This document shows, in pieces, positions 17,144 to 27,990 of a stretch of 64,000 nt of DNA. The notes under the pieces were generated by a model. The model saw only the letters and a program-made list of their open reading frames with translations, was not told the DNA's origin and did no database searches. The DNA comes from Afifella marina DSM 2698. Its GTDB lineage: Bacteria; Pseudomonadota; Alphaproteobacteria; Rhizobiales; Afifellaceae. The position numbers were made by a program, and so were the translations under genes. Positions within the stretch are counted from its first letter, which is position 1. The number at the start of each line of letters is the position of its first letter. The DNA is taken from positions 62,001 through 126,000 of the forward strand of contig NZ_FMVW01000008.1 of the NCBI RefSeq assembly GCF_900102695.1, written 5' to 3'.

Positions 17144-18145
17144 TCAGTTGGACTGAACGATGGTGTCCTTGAAGCTCTTCACGAGATCCTCGCCCACCTT
17201 CTTCGACCAGGTGTCGAAGGCCGGCTTGGTCGCTTCGCGGAAAGCGTCGATCTCTTCGGCGTTCGGCTCGTAGACGTCCATGCCCTGCTCGCGCAGGAAT
17301 TCGACGCCCTTGGCCGTGCCTTCACGGCTGATTTCCTTCTGGTACTCCATCGCCTCTTCGGCGGCCTTCTTCACCGTGGTCTTGGTCTCATCATCCCACG
17401 AATCCCACAGCTTCTCGCTGACGCCGAGGAAAAGCGGGTCGTAGGAATAGTGCCAGGTGGTCAGATATTTCTGCACCTCATAGACGCGCTGCGGGATGAT
17501 GACGGCGCCGATCGGGTTTTCCTGGCCATCGACCACACCCTGCTGCAGAGCCGGAAACGTCTCCGACCATTGCATCTGCTGCGGATTGGCGCCGAGCGCC
17601 TGCATCACGTCGATGTACATCGGGCCCGAGACGCGCATCTTGAGGCCCTGCATGTCCGCCGGCGTCTTGATCGGGCGGACATTGTTGGTCACCTCGCGAA
17701 AACCATTCTCGCCCCAGGCGAGCGCGATGATGCCGTGCTCTTTCAAAATCTCTTCGATCTTCTGCCCCGGCTCGCCGCTCGTCGTGGCGTCCACCTCGTC
17801 GTAATCCGAATAGAGATATGGCAGCGAGAAAACCGCGAGCTCCGGCACGAGCGGCGTGACGTTGATCGCCGAGGTCAGCATGAAGTCGATCGAGCCGCGG
17901 CTCACCATCTCCGTCTGCTTCATCTGGTCGCCACCGGCGAGCTGCGCATTCGGGAAGATGCGGACCTCCATCTTGCCGTCGGTCGCTTCACCCAGAAGCT
18001 CGTTGAACTTCTCGGCGCCCTTCTGCCAGGTCGTCGTATTGCTGGTATTTTGCGACAAACGATAGGTTTCGGCCGAAGCCGGACCTGCCATCGCGGCAAG
18101 CGTGGCGGAAAACAGCGCGATTGCGCCAAGTTGCGAAATTTTCAT
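17144..18145 (-). CDS. dctP: TRAP transporter solute-binding protein (DctP family)
   Basis: 333 residues with a signal peptide (MKISQLGAIALFSATLAAMA, cut near PASA-ET) and the DctP fold. The long binding domain includes GLKMRVSGPMYIDVMQALGA, containing the conserved arginine that usually salt-bridges the ligand carboxylate, and FPALQQGVVDGQENPIGAVI, the typical hinge signature. It is periplasmic and feeds DctQM. GGAGG lies six bases before the ATG at 18145. It leads the leftward operon and is followed by a strong hairpin. The ligand is a carboxylate of unknown identity; no catabolic gene sits beside it except the hydrolase at 14106-15239. Confidence 0.9.
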   Translation of the reverse strand: MKISQLGAIALFSATLAAMAGPASAETYRLSQNTSNTTTWQKGAEKFNELLGEATDGKMEVRIFPNAQLAGGDQMKQTEMVSRGSIDFMLTSAINVTPLVPELAVFSLPYLYSDYDEVDATTSGEPGQKIEEILKEHGIIALAWGENGFREVTNNVRPIKTPADMQGLKMRVSGPMYIDVMQALGANPQQMQWSETFPALQQGVVDGQENPIGAVIIPQRVYEVQKYLTTWHYSYDPLFLGVSEKLWDSWDDETKTTVKKAAEEAMEYQKEISREGTAKGVEFLREQGMDVYEPNAEEIDAFREATKPAFDTWSKKVGEDLVKSFKDTIVQSN

Positions 18146-18378
18146 CTTCTTCCTCCCGGTTTCGTCCCACCAACACGAACGATTTTTCGGCAAAGCGCTC
18201 TTTGGTGATCGAAAAATCCATCTGAGGCCGCGCACAATACGGATGAGCGAGCCGCACGCAATGCCGTAAACGCCTCACCCTTTGCGCGAAAGGCTGCGTC
18301 GAGGCGAACGTCGCGCCCCGCGCGACCTGGGCAGGCGGGTTTCAGAATTCGTCCGAAATGATGGGAGGGAAGAGGGTT

Positions 18379-18455
18379 TGGTGGGTCCGGCAGGACTCGA
18401 ACCTGCAACCAAGCGGTTATGAGCCGCCGGCTCTAACCAATTGAGCTACGGACCC
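18379..18455 (-). tRNA. tRNA with anticodon CAT (Met elongator or Ile2), CCA encoded
   Basis: Full cloverleaf: acceptor GGGTCCG/CGGACCC, D-stem GCTC/GAGC, anticodon stem GGCGG/CCGCT with loop CTCATAA, T-stem GCAGG/CCTGC with TTCGAGT loop, and a genomic CCA. G1-C72 pairing excludes the initiator, which has an unpaired position 1. A CAT anticodon is shared by elongator tRNA-Met and tRNA-Ile2 (lysidine-modified). The overall sequence resembles alphaproteobacterial Ile2, but I cannot decide without comparison. Confidence 0.95.
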
Positions 18456-18579
18456 AGACAGGCGTCAGGTACGCGATTGGCCGGCACCGGGCAAGTCGGC
18501 GCAAAGCAGCAGCCCCAAAAAGAGCCGCATTCGGCAGGCATGCGCACGGGCCATCGATTCACGCACCCGGAGAACCGAC

Positions 18580-19299
18580 ATGCCGACCAAACGCCTTCTT
18601 GCCCCCGCGCTTGCCCTTTCGCTCGCCGCATTCGCAGCACCGGCACTCGCACAGAATGGGCCGGACCGCCCGCAAATCAACGTCTCAGGAAACGGCGAGG
18701 CGTTCGGAACGCCGGACATGGCGGTCGTCACGCTCGGCGTCTCGGAACAGGCGAAGAGCGCGCAGGAGGCACTGCGCGCCAATTCAGAGGCGATGACGAA
18801 GGTCACCCAGGCGCTCAAAGACCAGGGCATCGCCAACCGCGATCTGCAGACCTCCGGCTTCTCCATCCAGCCGGTCTACGAGCAGCCGCGGCCGGGAGAG
18901 ACCTCCGAGCGCAAGATCGTCGGCTACCGCGTCGACAACCTCCTCACCGTTCGCATCCGCGATCTTGAAAGCGCCGGCGCGACGCTCGACAAGGTCGTGG
19001 AGCTCGGCTCCAACCGCATCCAGAATCTGTCGTTCACCATCGACGACCCTAAGCCGCTTGAAGAAGAGGCGCGCAAGAAGGCGGTCGAGGACGCGCGTGC
19101 CCGCGCCGAGCAGCTCGCCGAGGCGGCCGGAATCACCCTCGGGCCGATCCAGTCGATCTCCGAACAGAGCTATGGCCGCCCGCAGCCGAAGATGATGGCG
19201 ATGGCGCGCGCGCAAATGGACGAGGCAGCGGTGCCGCTGGAAGGCGGCGAAGTCTCCGTCGAGGTTCAGGTCAACATGGTCTGGGGGATCGAGGAGTAA
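18580..19299 (+). CDS. SIMPL-domain (DUF541) periplasmic protein
   Basis: 239 residues with a clear signal peptide (MPTKRLLAPALALSLAAFAA, cut at ALAQ). The rest is one SIMPL/DUF541 domain: INVSGNGEAFGTPDMAVVTL, then GVSEQAKSAQEALRANSEAM, the YRVDNLLTVRIRDLES strand, and the helix DPKPLEEEARKKAVEDARAR. Family members (for example E. coli YggE, Brucella BP26) are periplasmic or outer-membrane associated, form ring oligomers and are linked to oxidative stress tolerance. It is a single-gene unit ending in a good intrinsic terminator at 19341-19368, convergent with rpoD. Confidence 0.88.
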   Translation: MPTKRLLAPALALSLAAFAAPALAQNGPDRPQINVSGNGEAFGTPDMAVVTLGVSEQAKSAQEALRANSEAMTKVTQALKDQGIANRDLQTSGFSIQPVYEQPRPGETSERKIVGYRVDNLLTVRIRDLESAGATLDKVVELGSNRIQNLSFTIDDPKPLEEEARKKAVEDARARAEQLAEAAGITLGPIQSISEQSYGRPQPKMMAMARAQMDEAAVPLEGGEVSVEVQVNMVWGIEE

Positions 19300-19340
19300 T
19301 CGGCGCGTCCGATATCTGAGCACGTGCGACTGCAACGAGA

Positions 19341-19368
19341 AAGCCCGGCACGATGGCCGGGCTTTTTT
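19341..19368 (+). terminator. Intrinsic terminator after the SIMPL gene
   Basis: 9-bp perfect stem (AAGCCCGGC at 19341-19349, GCCGGGCTT at 19356-19364) with a six-base loop, then TTTT. In the opposite sense the stem is followed by TCTCG, so it may act weakly for rpoD as well. Confidence 0.8.
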
Positions 19369-19389
19369 GTTGTCTCTGGCCTTGGAGGC

Positions 19390-21381
<1,992 letters not shown>

Positions 21382-21546
21382 TGATCCGTCGTCTCAGCGG
21401 TGCGATGGTCAATCGCCCGTGCTATCGCTGTCGAGGTTGCGTTCCAAACTAAGGGCTGCACCGTAAAGCGCCACTTAACCATGGCCCGCTTTATCGGCAA
21501 TTTGTTTTTCTCGAACGCTCGACCGCTCGAACAAACTTGGTCCGCC

Positions 21547-23505
21547 TTAACGGCGAGCCTTGAAGGGATGAAGGAGAACGGTTTCCGTCTGCTCGTCTTC
21601 AAAGGCACGATGGCGGAGCCGCAGATCTTCCTCTTGTATATCCTTCAACCGGGTTAAACTGGCCTCAATCGTCTCGTTAGCAAGATCACGTGCTGCCTCC
21701 CGGCGTTCGTTAGATAGAGTTGTGGTGCGCAGACGCAAGAGGGCCGCATCGTCCCAAATGGCTGCGGCTTTAAGAGAATCTCCGCCCGGCCCCAGATCGG
21801 CAAGGCCTGAGGTGGCCAGCTTGCGGCCGATTGTCTCCACCAGCGCCGAATGCCCTTTTGTCTTCAAGCGGTCAAGGAGTGCGCCCGCGCTCAGCTCGGG
21901 CTCTTCAGACAAAGCCAAAGCAATGGTGCCGGCAAGGTCAGAAAGCGCCGCATCCGTGAAAGGAATGCGGCCGAGCATTTCGAGCCGCTCTTCGGCAAGC
22001 TGAGGATGAGCCAAAAACGTGCCGACCAGGATCGCATCGGAAAGGCCGATCGCCGCCCCCGTCCGTCCACCGCCTCGCACTAGCGCCGTCGACAACAAAC
22101 TGGTGGAGGCTTCGCCGAGCGTCTCAGGGGGCATGAAGCGCCCGCCCCTGCCGCCGCCCTGCCGCCTTCCTCCGCCAAAATTCTGGCGGGGCGTGCGGCC
22201 CTGCTTCGCGCCTCCGCCGCGGCTGCGGCGACGCTCAAACAGACGGTCGCGATAAAGCTGCTCGTAATTGCGGCGGACATCCGCATCCGCGATCTGAGCC
22301 ACCGCGTCCTTGAGTGCCTTTTCCGCTCCGGCGAGACGTTCCGGCGTATCGAGCGGACCGCGCTCCATCTCCCGACGCCAGAGCATGTCGGCAAGCGGGC
22401 TCGCCTGATCGAGAAGGGAAGCGAAAGCATCCGACCCCGACGCCCGGATGAGATCGTCCGGGTCCTGCCCTTCCGGCAGGAGCGCAAACAACAAGCTGCG
22501 TCCGGGCTTCAGATGCGGCAAGGCAAGATCGATCGCCCGCGCGGCCGCCTTGACACCGGCCTGATCGCCGTCGAAGCACAGGATGGGCTCTTCGGCCATC
22601 TGCCAGAGAAGCTGTAGCTGTTCTTCCGTCAAAGCGGTGCCGAGCGGAGCCACGGCGGCTTCAAAGCCCGCCGCCACCAGCGCCATCACGTCGATATAGC
22701 CTTCGACGGCGATCACCTTCTGCCCCTTGGCGCTCGCCGCTCGCGCCATCTTGCCGTTGAAGAGCACGCGGCTCTTCGAGAAGAGCGGCGTCTCCGGCGA
22801 ATTCAGATATTTGGCCTGAGCGTCCGGCGACAGGGCCCGGCCGCCGAAGGCGATGACGCGGCCCCTAAAATCGAGGATCGGGAAGATGATGCGATCGCGG
22901 AAGCGATCGTAGCTCACCGGAATGTCGTCGCCGGCGATGACGAGACCAGCCTCCGCCATCTCCTCCGGTTTCACGCCCGCCTCGGCGAGATGATTTTTCA
23001 GCGCGTTGCGCGAGGACGGCGCAAATCCGAGACGGAAGCGCTTCTGAATGTCCTGCCCGAGGCCGCGATCACGCAGGTAGGCACGCGCCCGGGCGCCATC
23101 GGGCCCTGCAAGATTTTTCTCGAAATAGGCGGCCGCCTTTTCCATCACCTCGACGAGCCCACCGCGGCGGGCCTGACGCGCCTCTTCGCGCGGGTCGGGG
23201 TCGGGCAGCTTCAGACCGGCATCGGCGGCAAGCTGCTCGACCGCCTCCGGGAACGTCATCCCGTCGAGCTCGACCAGAAAGGTGAAATGGTCGCCAGACA
23301 CGCCGCAGCCGAAGCAATGATAGCGACCCCGGCGATTGTCGGCGTGGAAAGACGGCGTCTTCTCGCCGTGGAACGGACAGCAAGCCCAGTAATCGCCACG
23401 AGACGGCAGCGACTTGCGCTTGTCCCATGACACGCGCCGGCCGACGACGTCGGAGATCGGGATCCGGCTTCGGATCGCGTCGAGAAAAGATGGCGGGAAA
23501 CGCAT
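21547..23505 (-). CDS. dnaG: DNA primase
   Basis: 652 residues. The N-terminal zinc-binding domain is clear (CCPFHGEKTPSFHADNRRGR, then YHCFGCG, about residues 42-72). It is followed by the catalytic core with the TOPRIM acidic motif (VIAVEGYIDVMAL, and CFDGDQAG) and a C-terminal helicase-binding region. A glycine/arginine-rich linker (GGGAKQGRTPRQNFGGGRRQ and following, about residues 435-465) separates core and C-terminal domain, longer than in E. coli. It makes RNA primers for lagging-strand synthesis and partners with DnaB. It precedes rpoD as in the classical macromolecular synthesis operon. Confidence 0.96.
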   Translation of the reverse strand: MRFPPSFLDAIRSRIPISDVVGRRVSWDKRKSLPSRGDYWACCPFHGEKTPSFHADNRRGRYHCFGCGVSGDHFTFLVELDGMTFPEAVEQLAADAGLKLPDPDPREEARQARRGGLVEVMEKAAAYFEKNLAGPDGARARAYLRDRGLGQDIQKRFRLGFAPSSRNALKNHLAEAGVKPEEMAEAGLVIAGDDIPVSYDRFRDRIIFPILDFRGRVIAFGGRALSPDAQAKYLNSPETPLFSKSRVLFNGKMARAASAKGQKVIAVEGYIDVMALVAAGFEAAVAPLGTALTEEQLQLLWQMAEEPILCFDGDQAGVKAAARAIDLALPHLKPGRSLLFALLPEGQDPDDLIRASGSDAFASLLDQASPLADMLWRREMERGPLDTPERLAGAEKALKDAVAQIADADVRRNYEQLYRDRLFERRRSRGGGAKQGRTPRQNFGGGRRQGGGRGGRFMPPETLGEASTSLLSTALVRGGGRTGAAIGLSDAILVGTFLAHPQLAEERLEMLGRIPFTDAALSDLAGTIALALSEEPELSAGALLDRLKTKGHSALVETIGRKLATSGLADLGPGGDSLKAAAIWDDAALLRLRTTTLSNERREAARDLANETIEASLTRLKDIQEEDLRLRHRAFEDEQTETVLLHPFKARR

Positions 23506-23609
23506 CCTGCCCTCTTAGCACAGCGACGGGAAACGCGGCAGAACAAATGGCATAAGCGCCGCGCCCTCCCCGCTACTCACAGCTTGCGCCGGCGCCGCGG
23601 GCGTCAGGC

Positions 23610-24344
23610 CTACATCTTCTCTTTGATGCCGGTACGGATCAGCCACCAATTCACCGGATAAGCCGTCATGAAGCCGAAGATCATCGCAATCTGCATCATG
23701 AACCAGAACTCGACGCTCGTCACTTCGAGCTTCACGCCGAGGAGATGCGCGAAGATGTAGAAATGGGCGATGGCCATGAAGCCATACATGCCGACCTGCC
23801 AGGCCGTGAGCGAGAGCGCATCGGCTTTGACCGCCTGGATGAGACCCTGCGCCGGAGACAGGTTCCGCATCGGCTTGATGGTGAAATACTGGAAGGCCAC
23901 GCCGAAGCCGAAGGCGAGGATATAATCGAGGATCCAGACAGCGAAGATCTTCTCGGAAAAGATCGTCTGCCAGCCGAACCAGACGGCAACAGTCGGAAAC
24001 AGAAAGGCGATCCATTCCGCGCAGATGTCGCCGAGGGTGCAACCGGATCCACAATGGCTGGTGCCCTTGCCGACCATCACGGGAAATGGCGTCAAACGCT
24101 GGCTCGGCGGCGTCTCGTTCGCCTGCATCGCGGTGTGCATCTTCTCATGCGTCGCGAGCCGCCCGTAGGTGAAATAGGCCCAGAGCGCGATGAGCGAGGC
24201 AAAGAGGGCGAGAGCCGGCCAGACGATGTTCATGATCCACATATGCTGTGGATGGCGGCTCTCATCGACGGCGATAATGAGCGCGCAGACGAAACCGAGA
24301 AGCAAAGACGCAATCGCAAGAACATGGAGCCAGGCTGGAACCAT
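23610..24344 (-). CDS. DUF4396 membrane protein
   Basis: 244 residues with about six hydrophobic helices. The central motif SHCGSGCTLGDICAEW (two cysteines four residues apart plus a third) sits at the start of a helix and is the hallmark of DUF4396. The following helices carry GWQTIFSEKIFAVWILDYIL and EFWFMMQIAMIFGFMTAYPV. The family has no established function; clustered Cys/His residues suggest metal or redox chemistry in the membrane. ATG at 24344 is preferred over a TTG 15 codons upstream. It is a lone gene between dnaG and the YqeY gene. Confidence 0.75.
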   Translation of the reverse strand: MVPAWLHVLAIASLLLGFVCALIIAVDESRHPQHMWIMNIVWPALALFASLIALWAYFTYGRLATHEKMHTAMQANETPPSQRLTPFPVMVGKGTSHCGSGCTLGDICAEWIAFLFPTVAVWFGWQTIFSEKIFAVWILDYILAFGFGVAFQYFTIKPMRNLSPAQGLIQAVKADALSLTAWQVGMYGFMAIAHFYIFAHLLGVKLEVTSVEFWFMMQIAMIFGFMTAYPVNWWLIRTGIKEKM

Positions 24345-24505
24345 TGTCACATCCCAATCGTGTTGCTGGAGTATCGGCCTTTCCAACAACCGATCGGCGG
24401 ACGAGTTCCGCCAGGAATCCGCACTTCACTCGCGCGTCAGGCCCGTTTTGAGAGCGAGGCCTTCACGTGCCAAAATTCGGCGCGCAAAGGCCCCGAAGAG
24501 CGCTC

Positions 24506-24970
24506 TCAGGAGCTCAGAATATCCTTCACGACGGAGCTCGCCCGGGCGAAGTCCATGCGCCCGGAATACCGTTCCTTGAGCGTGCCCATGCATTTGCCCA
24601 TGTCTCGAAGACCTTGGGCGCCCACATCGCCGACCACATCGTGGCAGGCGCTTTTGAGCTCGTCTTCGTCCATCTGACGCGGCAGAAACGAACGGATGAC
24701 TTCGATTTCCTTGCGTTCCTGCTCGGCGAGGTCGAGGCGGGCATTCTCCTCGTAGATCTTGGAGGATTCCTCACGCTGACGGATCATCTTGGTCAAGATC
24801 GACATGATCTCGTCGTTGGAGACGCCGTCCTTGCCTTTCGTCCTCGCCTCGATGTCGCGGTCCTTGATGGCCGCGTTGATCAACCGCAGCGTGGTCATGC
24901 GCACGCGGTCCTGTTTCTTCATGGCCTCTTTCAGGCCTTCGCTGATCTGATCGCGGATTCGATCAACCAT
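24506..24970 (-). CDS. GatB/YqeY domain protein
   Basis: 154 residues, the standard YqeY length, beginning MVDRIRDQISEGLKEAMKKQ with TTLRLINAAIKDRDIEAR and the later MGKCMGTLKERYSGRMDFAR. The fold equals the C-terminal tRNA-binding tail of GatB, so a role around tRNA amidation has been proposed, but the function is unknown. AAGGGG precedes the ATG at 24970; a frame extending to 25063 adds 31 unconserved residues and is rejected. It is divergent from carA, a neighbourhood common in alphaproteobacteria. Confidence 0.88.
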   Translation of the reverse strand: MVDRIRDQISEGLKEAMKKQDRVRMTTLRLINAAIKDRDIEARTKGKDGVSNDEIMSILTKMIRQREESSKIYEENARLDLAEQERKEIEVIRSFLPRQMDEDELKSACHDVVGDVGAQGLRDMGKCMGTLKERYSGRMDFARASSVVKDILSS

Positions 24971-25207
24971 GGGTGACCCCTTCGATGCGTCGTCAGACGC
25001 CTCAGATAAAATGAGAAGTGAAGTCTCGGCGGTCGGCTTGGATCTCATGTGGGTCTCAACCATTCCTCGCGTTGACGCGACATGATCCGCCCACTAGGTA
25101 TCGCGCGCTGCCCCAGCGCGCCATAGAGGCCGTCGATATAGACACTCGCAGCGGGGACGCAAGAGAGCGCGAGCTCCACCTGTTGATGCTGACCGTCGGA
25201 TCCGTTC

Positions 25208-26407
25208 ATGACCGCCACTTCCTGGCCCGAAAGCAAACCCACCGCATGCCTCGTTCTCGCCGATGGCACCGTCATCGAAGGCGAAGGATTGGGAGCAACG
25301 GGCAAGTCTTCCGGCGAAGTTTGCTTCAATACCGCGATGACCGGTTATCAAGAGATTTTGACCGATCCCTCCTATGCGGGGCAGATCATCACATTCACGT
25401 TCCCGCATATCGGTAATGTGGGCACCAACGACGAAGACGTCGAGACGGTGAACATGGCGCGTAATTCCGGGGTTGCCGGCTGCGTCTTGCGGGCGCCGAT
25501 CACCGCTCCGTCCAACTGGCGTGCGGCCAAAAACCTCGATGCGTGGCTAAAGGCGCGCGGCATCCCCGGCATCGCGGACGTCGACACCCGCGCGCTCACC
25601 AATCGCATCCGCGAGCATGGCATGGCGAACGCCGTCATCGTCCACGATCCGGCCGGCAATTTCGATTACGAAGCGCTGAAAGCGGAAGCGGCCGCAATGC
25701 CTGCGATGGACGGGCAGGATCTTGTCCCGGGCGTCACCTCCGCGCAGCGCTACGACTGGCACGAAACAAGCTGGAAGCCCAGCCAAGGCTATGGACATCG
25801 CGAGGACGGCGAGTGCCATGTCGTGGTCGTCGATTACGGCATCAAGCGGAACATCCTGCGCCTCCTGACCGAAGAGGGCTGCAAGGTCACCGTTCTGCCG
25901 GCGACGGCGACGGCGGAAGATATTCTCTCCCTCAATCCGGACGGCGTTTTCCTCTCCAACGGTCCGGGCGATCCGGCGGCGACGGGTAGCTACGCAGTTC
26001 CGGCGATTCGCAGCGTCATCGACAGCGGAACACCGACATTCGGCATCTGCCTCGGCCATCAGATGATGGGACTGGCGCTCGGCGGGAAGACGGCCAAGAT
26101 GCATCAGGGCCATCACGGCGCCAACCATCCGGTCAAAGACAAGACCACGGGCAAAGTGGAAATCGTGTCGATGAACCACGGCTTCGCAATCGATCGCGAC
26201 AGCCTGCCGCCCGAAGTTGAAGAGACGCATGTCTCGCTGTTCGACGGCTCCAATGCCGGCCTGCGTCTGAAGGACAAGCCGGTCTTCTCGGTCCAATACC
26301 ACCCCGAAGCCTCGCCTGGCCCCCAGGACAGCCACTATCTTTTCCAGCGCTTCATGAATCTCATTCGCGAAAACCTCAAAGCGCGGACGGACAAGACGCC
26401 AGCGTAA
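25208..26407 (+). CDS. carA: Carbamoyl-phosphate synthase small subunit
   Basis: 399 residues. The N-terminal CPSase small domain starts at about residue 13 (ACLVLADGTVIEGEGLGATG, then SSGEVCFNTAMTGYQEILTD). The C-terminal class I glutamine amidotransferase has the nucleophile in GICLGHQMMG and the His-Glu pair in SVQYHPEASPGP. It hydrolyses glutamine and channels ammonia to CarB for arginine and pyrimidine synthesis. carB follows on the same strand but about 2.4 kb away, with three unrelated leftward genes and an XRE regulator between, so the two subunits are separately transcribed here. Confidence 0.96.
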   Translation: MTATSWPESKPTACLVLADGTVIEGEGLGATGKSSGEVCFNTAMTGYQEILTDPSYAGQIITFTFPHIGNVGTNDEDVETVNMARNSGVAGCVLRAPITAPSNWRAAKNLDAWLKARGIPGIADVDTRALTNRIREHGMANAVIVHDPAGNFDYEALKAEAAAMPAMDGQDLVPGVTSAQRYDWHETSWKPSQGYGHREDGECHVVVVDYGIKRNILRLLTEEGCKVTVLPATATAEDILSLNPDGVFLSNGPGDPAATGSYAVPAIRSVIDSGTPTFGICLGHQMMGLALGGKTAKMHQGHHGANHPVKDKTTGKVEIVSMNHGFAIDRDSLPPEVEETHVSLFDGSNAGLRLKDKPVFSVQYHPEASPGPQDSHYLFQRFMNLIRENLKARTDKTPA

Positions 26408-26447
26408 GCCGCCGGCCACTGGGGGACCAGCTTTTCCGAAGCTGGTC

Positions 26448-26972
26448 TCAGCTTGGGGTGGCTTCTGAGCGCCTGCGGTTGTTCACAAAGAGGAAGCGCA
26501 GCATTTTGCCTGAGAACCAGGCGAAACCGCCGATGAGAGAAAGTCCGGCGAAAGCCCAAACAGCGCCCGCTGCCGTCACCGGGACGGCCGGCTCGTAGAT
26601 CTGCCAGGCGCCTTGGACGATTTGCTGGTCCGGGTTCCTCAAGACGATCACCGGCCGCATCAGGGGCTCTGCCAGCTCCAGCTCTGCCTGCTGACGGCTA
26701 AGTGTCGAGAAGCGTGAGAGAAGACGCTTCATAGACAGCCCGCGATCCTTGAGAAACGCTTCGGGCGACTGAGCGTAAAGCGACACCGCCTCGTCGCGGT
26801 CGAGGCCGTTGCGGCGGACGTCCTCATCGAACTCCGCCACCACCTGCCGCATTTCATCGACCGCGCCACCCAGGCGCTGCCGATATTGCTGGGCGAATTC
26901 CGGTGCCTGCGAGCCCGCAAGCCCTCCGGCCAGCGCGAGGCCGAGCACGGCGGTGCGGCCCGCAACGCTCAT
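26448..26972 (-). CDS. DUF2937 family protein
   Basis: 174 residues with an N-terminal hydrophobic segment (AVLGLALAGGLAGSQAPEFA) and a C-terminal membrane helix (VTAAGAVWAFAGLSLIGGFA), leaving a periplasmic helical domain between. The section SQAPEFAQQYRQRLGGAVDE is the hallmark of DUF2937, a family of unknown function. The short AAGG sits next to the ATG, and the gene begins nine bases after the zinc metallopeptidase stop, so the two are one operon and may act together at the membrane. It converges with carA across a 9-bp inverted repeat at 26425-26447. Confidence 0.8.
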   Translation of the reverse strand: MSVAGRTAVLGLALAGGLAGSQAPEFAQQYRQRLGGAVDEMRQVVAEFDEDVRRNGLDRDEAVSLYAQSPEAFLKDRGLSMKRLLSRFSTLSRQQAELELAEPLMRPVIVLRNPDQQIVQGAWQIYEPAVPVTAAGAVWAFAGLSLIGGFAWFSGKMLRFLFVNNRRRSEATPS

Positions 26973-26981
26973 CCTTCCGCC

Positions 26982-27851
26982 TCAAAGCGTGGAAACGCTG
27001 AACGTATCGCAGGCATCGAGATGTCCCGATTGATAGCCCTGGCGGAACCAGCGTCGCCGCTCATCCGATGAGCCATGATTGAAAGCCTCAGGCACGACGT
27101 AGCCTTGAGTGCGCTTCTGAATCATATCGTCGCCGATTTGGGTCGCTGCGTTCAGCGCCTCGTCGAGATCGCCCTCCTCCAGCAATCCCTTGTCGCGCGT
27201 CCGGTTCGCCCAGATGCCAGCATAGCAATCTGCCTGAAGCTCAACCCGAACGGACAGAGCGTTGCCCGCACGCTCGCTCATGCCCTGACGCATCTCGTTC
27301 ACTTTCGAGAGAACGCCCGTCAGGTTCTGCACATGATGGCCGACCTCATGCGCGATCACATAGGCCTGCGCGAAATCGCCGGGAGCGCGAAAGCGTCGCT
27401 TGAGCTCTTCGAAGAACGACAAATCGAGATAGAGCTTTTGGTCACCCGGACAATAAAAGGGTCCAGCCGCCCTGCCCGACAGGCCGCAAGCGGAGCGAAC
27501 GGAGCCGTTGAAGAGAACGAGAGTGGGTTCGGGATAGTCCGCCCCCGCCTCGCGAAAAATGCCACCCCAAACGTCTTCGGTTTCGGCCAGCACTGTCGCG
27601 ACGAAATCATCCGCTTCCGTTCGGGTGGAGGCGATCTCCCCTGAGGGAGAGCGCTGTTCGCTCGCGATCTGTCCCGGGCCGGTCTCCACCTCGCGGAGGA
27701 GTTCCATCGGATTGATGCCGAAGACGAAGAAAAGGATTGCGGCCACGATCAGAAAGCCGATGCCACCGCCGGCGCGTCCGATCGGCAGCGAGCTTCGCCC
27801 GCCGGTTCGATATTCGATATTGCTCGACTGACGCCGACCCCGCCACCGCAT
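26982..27851 (-). CDS. Neutral zinc metallopeptidase (YpfJ-type, membrane anchored)
   Basis: 289 residues. One N-terminal membrane helix (IGFLIVAAILFFVFGINPME) is followed by a soluble domain with the zinc-binding HEVGHHVQ motif (gluzincin HExxH) and the later LQADCYAGIWAN, which supplies the third ligand. Conserved ACGLSGRAAGPFYCPGDQKL is typical of the family. Probably an inner-membrane-anchored periplasmic protease; its substrate is unknown. First gene of an operon with the DUF2937 protein. Confidence 0.88.
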   Translation of the reverse strand: MRWRGRRQSSNIEYRTGGRSSLPIGRAGGGIGFLIVAAILFFVFGINPMELLREVETGPGQIASEQRSPSGEIASTRTEADDFVATVLAETEDVWGGIFREAGADYPEPTLVLFNGSVRSACGLSGRAAGPFYCPGDQKLYLDLSFFEELKRRFRAPGDFAQAYVIAHEVGHHVQNLTGVLSKVNEMRQGMSERAGNALSVRVELQADCYAGIWANRTRDKGLLEEGDLDEALNAATQIGDDMIQKRTQGYVVPEAFNHGSSDERRRWFRQGYQSGHLDACDTFSVSTL

Positions 27852-27920
27852 CCCGTACTCCGTCCGTTGCTGCGACGGGAAAAGAAACGGAGATGGCCGG
27901 GGGTTCCCTCGCCTGAAAGC

Positions 27921-27949
27921 AAAAACGCGGCCAGGGGAGCCGCGTTTTT
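27921..27949 (-). terminator. Intrinsic terminator after the 41-residue gene
   Basis: Perfect 11-bp stem (AAAAACGCGGC at 27921-27931 and its complement at 27939-27949) with a seven-base loop. The T-run lies inside the stem ends, so it can work in both directions, but only the minus-strand small gene at 27991-28116 leads into it. Confidence 0.75.
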
Positions 27950-27990
27950 GTTCATCACACTTCTTTACAGCGTAATCGCCGTGAGAAACC

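Noticed and set aside
18379-18455. Initiator tRNA-fMet
   Set aside because: The first acceptor pair is a normal G-C; initiators lack this pair.
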